From Hyaloscypha bicolor E (Eukaryota; Ascomycota; Leotiomycetes; Helotiales; Hyaloscyphaceae): 64,000 bases of DNA. Made by a program: the position numbers and the translations under genes. Positions 55,541-64,000 of the stretch are shown here, piece after piece (position 1 is the first letter of the stretch; each line of letters opens with the position of its first letter). Location of the stretch: the NCBI RefSeq assembly GCF_002865645.1, contig NW_020194562.1, forward strand, positions 1,116,001 to 1,180,000, read 5' to 3'. The notes under the pieces were generated by a model. It was not told where the DNA came from, did no database searches, and worked only from the letters and a program-made list of their open reading frames with translations.

Positions 55541-56108
55541 TATTCCTTGAACTGCCATTCTTCCTGAAGAAAGACGGTCCCAAAACACGCTAAAATCGCG
55601 GCTCGCTTAATCCAGCCAATGAGAGAAAATCACGTATAACCCGAGTAACATTAAAATATTAACTCACTATATACAACTCTATGAATTATAACTATAATAA
55701 TACCACGATTTACGAACCAAAAGAGTCCTTTAAGACTATTAAAATGCCGCAGCGCTTTATATTCCCCTCTGGACTAGTTATATAAGGCTAGAGCTGGCTT
55801 GTCTTGCAGTATTAGAGTAATATATAAGGCTAAAATACCCCCTTCTTATCTTTAATTTTCTTCGAAAATTACGAGAATCTGATCTTATATCTTTTTATAG
55901 TAATAGAGTTAATACTTGGAAAGCTTAATAGGATAGCTAAGTACCTGATATAATATCTTTGCCTACTAATCCTAATCCTGCTAAGTATTTGCGATAAGCT
56001 AAATTCCCCCTACTTCTCCCTTTCTATTTCTTTTAGTTCCTGAATAAGAAACTAATATAATATATAGGGCAGATATATTCCTAAAGAGAAATAATGATAT
56101 TATCTAGC

Positions 56109-56190
56109 ATTTGGGTACTATAAAGTATTATTTGTATTATAAAAGTATTATTTGTATTATAAAAGTATTATTTGTATTATAAAAGTAGTA
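56109..56190. repeat. 20-bp tandem repeat, 3-4 units
   Basis: The unit AAAGTATTATTTGTATTATA is repeated three times with no change, followed by a mutated copy. It keeps TpG in every unit although the neighbourhood is RIPped. Confidence 0.8.
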
Positions 56191-56892
56191 CTTTTATTAA
56201 TATAAGTTTCCTAAATTTAGCCCTAATATTTCTCGAAAATTTCGAGGATTTCTTATTAATATATTATATTTTAGGTCTCTTAATTATTCTTTTATAAGAA
56301 TTATCTTTATTATGGCTACTATTATAAAGAGGCCTTTCTTAAAGCCTATTTTATTTATTATAGATAATTAGGCCCTAATTCTATTACTAATATACTAAAT
56401 ACTTTACCTAAAGATATTTATAATATAATTCTTCTTTTTTTATAAAATTAACTTAGTTCTAATTTCAATATATACTAATTTCTAAATACCTAAAATTACC
56501 TAGCTAGTATTTAAAATAGTATAGTTAATAATATAATTATTAATCTTTAGGTTTAAGAAAGTTTAGGGCTAAAACTAAAGTCTAAAGTTTGCTTTTAAGA
56601 TATTTCTAAGCTAGTATTACTTTTTATAATACCTAAATTCTTTGCAATTATTAAGGAATTATAATAAATACTAAATTTGGGCTAAAAACTGCTTTCTTTT
56701 AAGTATCTTTTTTATATAATATTAATTTTTCGAGATTCTTTAAAATTTTCGAAGCAAATTATTATTACTTATAAATATTAATTTAAAATATAAGTTATAT
56801 AGGTCTTTAAACTAAGCTTATATATAGTACTTAATAATAAGAACTTAGTTAAGAGATTTAATAAAAGTTTTTTTTTTAAAAAAGAAAACTAA

Positions 56893-56982
56893 AAATTTCT
56901 AAAATAATAATTTCTAAAATAATAATTTCTAAAATAATAATTTCTAAAATAATAATTTCTAAAATAATAATTTCTAAATAAT
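56893..56982. repeat. 15-bp tandem repeat, 6 units
   Basis: The unit AATTTCTAAAATAAT is repeated about six times head to tail with no substitutions visible. Confidence 0.85.
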
Positions 56983-57052
56983 TATAATATAAAATAAACT
57001 TATATATAAAACTTAATAATAAAGACTTAAATAAAATAATTTCTTTAAAATT

Positions 57053-57460
57053 AAAATTTTATTATAATATAAAAAAAGAATTATTTAAATTTCTTTTTTC
57101 TTATTATTAATTTTATTATAAAATGTTATTATAATATAAAAAGAAGATTTCCTTAAATTCTTTTTTTATTATTATTTATTTTATTTTAAGATTTTATTAT
57201 AATATAAGAAAAAGATTTCCTTAAATTCTTTTTTTATTATTATTTATTTTATTTTAAGATTTTATTATAATATAAGAGAAAGACTTCCTTAAATTCTTTT
57301 TTTATTATTATTTATTTTATTTTAAGATTTTATTATAATATAAGAGAGAGATTTCCTTAAATCCTTCTTTTATTATTATTTATTTTATTTTAAGATTTTA
57401 TTATAATATAAGAAAGAAATTCTCTTCAATTTCTTTTTTATTATTATTTATTTTAGGATT
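57053..57460. repeat. 68-bp tandem repeat, about 6 units
   Basis: Units starting AAGATTTTATTATAATATAA recur at 57,188, 57,256, 57,324 and 57,392, exactly 68 bp apart; two more diverged units precede them (about 57,053 and 57,120). Each carries GATTTCCTTAAAT and TTTTTTATTATTATT. It is followed by a run of TATTTATTT units. Minisatellite, non-coding. Confidence 0.85.
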
Positions 57461-57952
57461 TATTTATTTTAAGATTTATTTATTTTAAGATTTATTTATT
57501 TATTTATTTAATTATATAAGTTTTTTAATAGAGTTTTTTTTAATTAAAATAAAATTCTTAATTTAAATCTTTTACTTTCAGAATTCTTAAATAAAATATT
57601 AAAATTAGATTTAGTAATTTCTATATTAGGCTTAAGCTTAGCTTAATAAAATTAAATAGCTAATTAAGCTATATTAGCTTTTTATTAATTTAATTAAATA
57701 AATTATATTACTAGAAATCCTTGAAATTTTCGAAAAAAAATAAAGTATATTATAACTAAATTACTTATAAGTTCTTAGCTAATTCCTTTTTTATATAGCT
57801 TATATTTTTTTCTTTTAAACTTCTTAGGCTTTAGAAAGTTCTCCCGAGGATTTATAGAATTATTATTAATTCCTATTAAGTAGTAAATAATTATTAAGTT
57901 ATTAAAATTAGTTAATTACTTTTCCTAATTATAAAGCTTCCTTATTACTTAT

Positions 57953-58200
57953 TATTATAATTATTATAATATATAGTACTAGTAGGGGTTAGACTAGAGC
58001 TAGAGAGGCATTAGGCATCTATAATTACCTGATTATTACACGTGACCCCGAGCTTAAGCTAGTATATAGGCCCGTATATAGCTCGCAATTATTTAGATCC
58101 GAGGCTTTTTCGAGATCCTTTTCTTTCTTTAGCTTTAAATTATTAAAATAGAGATAGTCTAACTATACTTTCTAGGCCCTAGATCTTATACTCATAATAT
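57953..58200 (+). repeat. 5' LTR of the gypsy element (right border approximate)
   Basis: Identified by its match to 63,807-64,000, including the LTR start (TATTATAATT against TGTTATAATT in the 3' copy). The true end beyond about 58,146 cannot be set because the 3' copy leaves the window. The primer-binding site is not recognisable after RIP. Confidence 0.75.
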
Positions 58201-58359
58201 AATTCAAAGCTCACCTACTTCTTAATCCTATAAAGGATTTAAATAATACCTACCCGATTAGTTTTTAACAAGTATAAATATAATATATTATGGCTATTCC
58301 CGTACTAGTTAGCTAATATTAGAATAAAAGAAAGCCCTAGAATAACTAGGCAAGAAAGC

Positions 58360-61300
58360 CCTAGACTAGCCAGGCAAGCGGATAGGCTAGTAACCTTATT
58401 ACTAAACGAAGACCTATAAGAAAGCAAGTTCCAGAATAACTAGGTAAATTAGAAGGAGCTATAGTATAAGATATTACTAGTATATTACTAGAAAGTAAAC
58501 TAGAATCTCTTATTAAGTTTCCTAAAGAGTTCAAATATCCCATTAATACTTATAATAGGAGAGATATTTTCTTTTAGAGAGCCAAAAAAGAAGAGAAACC
58601 TGCCCTATTAAAGACAGACTTTTAAGAGTTATTCTAAAGTCTAAAGGCTTTATATAAGGAGATTATTAAGCTAATTCTAAAGACATATAATATTCTTGCC
58701 TATAGCGAGAATTATTATAATTAGCTAAGAGAAACTAAATAAGCCTTATAAAAGAATAAAGCTATTATTAAGAAGCTTATTATATAGCCTATAGAAATAA
58801 CCGGTTTCTCTATTCTAGAAAGTAAATATTTAGTTAAATTCCCTAACTTTCCTATTTTTAAAGATATAACTAAGGATAGTATTATCTTTAATAATTAGTT
58901 AGTTTAGATTAAGAATAAGCTCTATAATAACTTTAATATTTACTAGATAAAGAACCTTAAGATTATTTATATTTCTGGCTATATAAGTAGCTATTTCCTT
59001 ATATTAATCTTTTCTTACCTAAACTAGGATAATTAATATATATACGAGATTATTAGAAAACTATATATTTATCTAGAAAAGCTATATAATAACTCAAATA
59101 AAGAATATAATACTTAGTAAGCCTTTAAGAAACTATTTATAAAGAAGGGCCAGATTTTTTAGGAATTTTATATTCTATTCCTAAGATATATAGCAGACGG
59201 AAATATTAACTTATAAGATCTTAAAAATAACCTAAATAATAATCTTATCTAGAAGCTCTAAGAAGCCATAGCTATATATTATAATAACCCGGCCATTTAT
59301 ATTATAAAGTTTATATAATACTATATTATAAATAACTAATAAATTCGAGCTTATTATAAAAAGAAAGACTAGATATTCAAGAAAGCTAATAAAGATATAA
59401 ATAAGCCAAGTTTAGGAAGTGCCCTTTATATAAAGCCTGCTCCCAAGATTCTAGTAATAGATAAGCCTATTGCCTTAAAGCCCGGATTCTTAGATCTTAA
59501 ATACTATAATTATAATAGATTTAGTTATATATCTAGAAGCTATCTAGAGCCCAAAACCAAGTATATAATATAAGTCTTAGTAGCCAAGCTAGTAGTACTT
59601 ACTATAAGTAAGCCGTCTAAAGATATAAAATAAGGAAATAAGGATTTCTAAAGGAAGTTTTCTTTTTAGGGCCATATTATATAGATATAATAGAAGTTAA
59701 TTTGAGCTAGTTACTAGAAGATAAAGTATTTATATTCGCTTATATAATTAGTAATAATAGATTAGATATTAAGACTTTTTCTCTTATTAATACTAGAGTA
59801 AATAGATATACTTTTATTAATTTCAAGTTTATAAAAATAATTAAATAATTTCTAGATATTAAGCCTATTTAATTAGTATTACCCTATAATATAAAAGAAT
59901 TTAATAGTAAGTAGGCCGTACCTATTACTTATTATATTAAGCTTATACTCTTAATTAATAGACAGAAGGTCCTAGTACTTATACTAGTTATAGAATTAGG
60001 AAAGTATAATATAATTTTGGAATAATAGTAATTTATAAATATTAGTATTCTAATTAATTATAAGAATAGAAGATTAATCTAGCTAGATAATTAGCCTAGA
60101 AAAAAGAGTTAGGATAAGGTTCTAACTATTATATATAAGAACTTGAAATCTAGAAAAAGTAACTAGTACTAAGAAGATATAAATAAAAGAAATAAAGCTA
60201 TAGCTATAGATAAGTTCTAGAAATCTTAGCTTATAAAGAGGAAATTCTCTTATTCTTTTCCTAACTCGGGCTTAAAAAGCCATATATAGTAAAAGAATTA
60301 AGCTTAATACTATAGAGAAATATAGGTGGCCTTGGGAAATATAAAGGTTTTTCCTAAGTCAGAAATAGGAATATTAAAACTATATTATCTAAAAAAAAGC
60401 TATAAGAGCTAGTTAAGGCCTATAGTTAATATTATAGATATCTTGCTAGCTGTTTTCTAGATAAACCTATAGAAGAAGAAGAACTTTTTCTTTATAATAT
60501 TATTTTTTGAGATTAATAAAGAGCTAGAATTATAGTAAAAGAACGAGTTTATTCCGGGCAAATAATAGCTAGGAGAAACAAAGCTATAATAGCTAATAAG
60601 AGTCTTACTAGAGAAGTTTAAGAATTTTATAGATATTTTCTTAAAAGAAGTATTAAATGTCTTATTCCCGTATTAATTATATAACTATAAGATTTAGATT
60701 AATAATTCTAAAGGCCTAGAGTATCTAGGATATTTCTCGCTTTATTAATAATCGACCTATAAGCTATAGGAAGTCAAGTATTTCCTTAAAGAGAACCTTT
60801 AATAAGGCTTTATTAAGCTAAGCTAGTTCTTTTTTATATTTCTAATTCTTTTTATAAAGAAAGCTAATAGAGCTTTTTAATTCTATATTAATTATTATAA
60901 GCTAAATAACTTAATACAGAAAAATTATTATTCTTTTTTTCTTATTTATAAGACTCTTATATAGCTAGCTTAAACTAAGGTCTATATAAAGCTAGATATT
61001 TAGTAAGTATTCTATTAGATCTAAATAGATCTAGAATTAGAAGAACTTATAATATTTCGTATGAGATATAGGGCCTATAAGTATAAAATTCTTTAGGAAG
61101 GCCTAATTAATAGCCCTATTATATATTAGAGATATATAAATAATATTTTCTTTAATTACCTTAATGTCTTTTATATAACTTATTTAAATAATATTCTAAT
61201 TTACTCAAATAATTCCCTAGAATATAAAGACTATATATAAAAGGTCCTTTAGTAATTATAAAATACTAGTCTCTAAGTAAATATTAAGAAATTAGAGTTT

Positions 61301-63440
61301 AAGGTTACTTATATAAAGTATTTAGGCTTTATTATCTTTACTAGAGATATTAAAATAGATCTAGATAAGATAATAATTATTAAGAACTAGTAATTACTAA
61401 AGATAATTAAAGAAATATAAAGCTTTCTGGGTTTTTATAACTTTTATTAGTATTTTATTATAGAATATAGCCGTATAGTAAAGCCTCTAATAGCTCTAAT
61501 ATATAAGGAAGTTTCGTTTAAGTAAATAGATTAGTATTAAAAAGGTTTTACTAAGCTAAAGCAAGCTATATTCTTAGTACTAATTTTATATTACTATAAT
61601 CCGAATCTCCTAATTATAGTTAAAACAAATATACTAAATGAAGTTATAGCCGGTATTCTTTTATAATAAGACCCCTAGATAGAACTCTAATATCCGATAG
61701 TATTTTTCTCTCTAAAACTATATAGTTAATAAAGCTAAACTATAATATCTATAATAAAGAAATACTTGCTATTATTTTCTTCTTAACTAAATAGCAAGCG
61801 GAACTAAAAGGTCTATAGAAGGTACCTTTTATAATTTACTTAGACTACTAAGCTCTCGAGTATTTTATAACTATAAAGAAGCTCTTAGTAAAATAAGCTT
61901 ACTAGGTAAAGTACTTTTCCTGCTATTATTTTAAGTTTATATATTAGATAAATAAGTTAAATAAATAAGCAAATGCCCTAAGTAAGAAATATAAGAATAT
62001 AATTATCTAGGATAAAGTAATAGTAGTTTACTAGACCCAAATTCTCCTCTTATAATAAAAGATTAATAATAATATTATACGGGATTTCTAGTTAGCCCTA
62101 ATTAAGGCCTTAGTAAGCCCGGCTTAGAAAGAAACCTAGTATAATAGTATCTAGCTAGTAAATAAGCTATTAAGCAAGAACCAAGAGTTACTAGAGCTAG
62201 AAAAGCTATAAGACAAGGCAAGAAATAAGAAGAAAAGCACTTAAATACTATAAAATAGCTTTTTCTTATAATATAGTAAACTATTTATATCTAATAATAT
62301 AATAATATCCAAAATATCCTTATATATTACCCTTATTTAGGAGGCATATATATAGCCCCTAATAGGATATCTAGAATAAGTCAAGCTTTAATAGCTTCTT
62401 TAGGCCTGCTATTACTAGCTAAGTCAAGATATAAATATTAATTAGTATAGAAATAACTATTATACTTACTAATAATTTCATATTTCTAGAAATAAGAAGC
62501 CAGGACTCTTATATCTATTACTAGTTCCTAATTATTCCTAGTAATATATATTAGTAAATTTTAAGAAATGCCTAGAGAATAGAAATAAGTATAATATAAT
62601 AGTAATCTTTATTAATTATTTAGGTAAGTACCTTATTATAATTCCTGTTTGAAATATAATAATAGCTAAAGAATTAGTACTTCTATTTCTTATTTATATA
62701 GTTTATTAAGTTAGTATCCCGGAAACTATAATATCTAATTAAGGCCCTAGTTTATATTAGATTTCTAGAGCGAGTTTTATAAATATATTAGTATAAAGCT
62801 CAAGTTATTAATTACTAATTATTCCTAAACTAATAGCTAGATAGAGATTATTAACTAGTATTTTAACTAATAGCTATATTCCTATATAAATTATTACTAG
62901 AATAATTAGGATAAATAGGTAGTAATAATTAATTACTAGTAAGTAGCTCTAGTTTATAAAATTATAGGCTAATTCCTATTTTTTATAGAAAAGAGCTATA
63001 AACCGCAAATATTATTTAATTAGAAAACCCAAGTATAATTAGGTATTCTAAAGAAAGAATTAAATAGATAAGAGGCAAAGGCCCTAGTAATATAGCTTTA
63101 TAAATTATAATAAAAGATATAAGAAAATATAATATAAGTATAAGAATATTATATTACTTAAACTAATAAATATTATTAATTAGTAAACTTTAAAATAGGA
63201 AATAAGATATAAATTACTACTAAGTATTAGAAGAATAATTATCTAAGCTATAAGCTAATTTATTATATAGAAGAATTATATAAAATCCTGAAATAAGTAG
63301 AATATTTCTTTAGGCTTAAGCTTCCGGAATTAATAAGAATATATCTAGTATTTTATATAGAGAAGCTATATAAAAATCCAGGTAATTTTTTTCCCGAATA
63401 AATAAATCCGGAACCTTTATTATTAGAATTATAAAACGGG
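58360..63440 (+). pseudogene. Gypsy gag-pol remnant
   Basis: The plus-strand frame is legible through many stops. Gag ends in a zinc knuckle at 59,499-59,555, now KYYNYNRFSYISRSYLEP: three Cys have become Tyr (TGT/TGC to TAT). Reverse transcriptase spans about 60,750-61,330 (KVYIKLDIQQVFYQIQI, FRMRYRAYKYKILQEGL), and its YxDD box reads YLNN (61,181-61,192), that is, both catalytic Asp are now Asn. RNase H near 61,850 (YLDYQALEYFIT, NKQANALSKKY). The C-terminus has a chromodomain-like LLYRKLKYRV and DPE-YPA near 63,480-63,545. All changes are of the RIP type; no active protein is expected. Confidence 0.88.
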
Positions 63441-63806
63441 GAAATAGAATATAAAGTTTAAGAGATATAAGCAGTGAAACTGCTTTATAGGAAGCTAAAG
63501 TACCGAGTCTAGTAAAAAGAATAGAACCTAGATCCGGAGTAGTATCCTGCTTTCTTATTAAGTAATAGTGCCTTAGCTCTTTAAAGCTTCTATAATAAGA
63601 ATCCCAAATAGCCAGGACCGCCTCAGAATTTCCCCTATTAGTTAGATTATACCAAGAATAATATATTACCGGAATTATATAATACGGACGGAAATTCTTT
63701 AAAGTTATATATAAAAGACCCTGACCTTTAATATATAACTTATAACTTGAAATTTAATAGGGACTTTTAAAGCTCGGGAATAAGCCTATTTTAAAGAGGG
63801 AAGTAA

Positions 63807-64000
63807 TGTTATAATTATTATAATATATAGTACTAGTAGGGGTTAGACTAGAGCTAGAGAGGCATTAGGCATCTGTAGTTACCTGATTATTATACGTGAC
63901 CCCGAGCTTAAGCTAGTATGTGGGCCCGTATATAGCTCGCAATTATTTAGATCCGAGGCTCCTTTGAGATTCTTTTCTTTCTTTAGCTTTGAATTATTAA
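63807..64000 (+). repeat. 3' LTR of the gypsy element (partial)
   Basis: Starts TGTTATAATT directly after the purine tract and matches the 5' LTR to the end of the window. Confidence 0.85.

Larger units (their letters stand above)
55543..57952. other. AT-rich, RIPped intergenic DNA with tandem arrays
   Basis: Apart from about 100 bp of normal DNA after MITE 2, this is TpA-rich sequence with no protein-like frame, interrupted by three short tandem arrays listed separately. It ends at the gypsy 5' LTR. Confidence 0.6.
57953..64000 (+). mobile_element. Ty3/gypsy LTR retrotransposon, RIP-mutated (3' LTR cut by window end)
   Basis: The 5' LTR from 57,953 and the 3' LTR from 63,807 share at least 194 bp (for example ACTAGTAGGGGTTAGACTAG and GAGGCATTAGGCATCT). 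A polypurine tract AAAGAGGGAAG (63,794-63,804) lies just before the 3' LTR. Gag, protease, reverse transcriptase, RNase H and integrase follow in the Ty3/gypsy order. The LTRs differ mainly by C/T and G/A. Confidence 0.92.

Overview
The window is a filamentous ascomycete (Pezizomycotina) chromosome segment. The evidence is short GT-AG introns (44-54 nt where they can be read), CT-rich leaders, HET-domain and HET-NACHT-WD40 genes, a secreted pepsin-like protease, and long blocks saturated with RIP (repeat-induced point mutation). In those blocks CpA and TpG are almost gone, TpA is everywhere, and decayed reading frames carry stops where Trp and Gln codons belong. A leotiomycete is possible, but the sequence alone does not fix class or species.

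The layout alternates between RIP-saturated blocks and islands of normal composition. 1-5,170: one end of a hAT-type DNA transposon, two broken genes of unknown function, a degenerate tandem repeat, and a broken BCS1-like AAA ATPase. 5,170-16,115: a RIP block holding a decayed DUF3723-like gene (minus strand) with an internal 24-bp coding minisatellite, ending in a cluster of TCTTAAGA/CTTGAGA motifs. 16,250-17,885: a fresh-looking Tc1/mariner (DD34E) element with TA duplications. 17,990-18,630: a second, un-RIPped 3' end of the DUF3723-like gene. 19,504-22,440: a HET-NACHT-WD40 gene (NLR-type allorecognition receptor) with a nearly intact HET part, a RIP-destroyed NACHT part and a pristine WD40 remnant. 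22,440-28,015: a RIP block with a large unidentified minus-strand gene whose promoter and first ~45 codons are intact. 28,390-30,210: nested pieces of a MULE and a Ty1/copia element.

30,765-47,684 is the gene-rich island: an intact 842-aa HET protein (minus), a broken ankyrin gene (plus), an MFS transporter (minus, 6 exons), an aspartic protease (plus), a questin-oxidase/AflY-like enzyme (minus, 3 exons), a PhoD-like phosphatase (plus, 3 exons) and a disordered conserved-type hypothetical protein (plus). The protease and AflY-like genes converge. The AflY-like and PhoD genes diverge from a 0.9-kb shared upstream region.

48,799-52,335 is a complete hAT element with an exact 8-bp target duplication and a many-intron transposase carrying at least two nonsense changes. 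52,693-54,500 is an intact two-exon HET gene. Two different TA-flanked MITEs sit just upstream of it and share one TA. 55,640-57,950 is AT-rich with three tandem arrays. 57,953-64,000 is a RIP-mutated Ty3/gypsy retrotransposon whose 3' LTR runs off the window.

Taken together, the window is a transposon-rich accessory compartment with several HET/NLR-type self/non-self genes beside a short run of housekeeping or secondary-metabolism-type genes. DUF3723 and NLR genes are known recurrent cargo of Starship giant transposons, so a decayed Starship is possible. I found no tyrosine-recombinase captain gene and no element borders to prove it. No rRNA, tRNA or CRISPR array was found.
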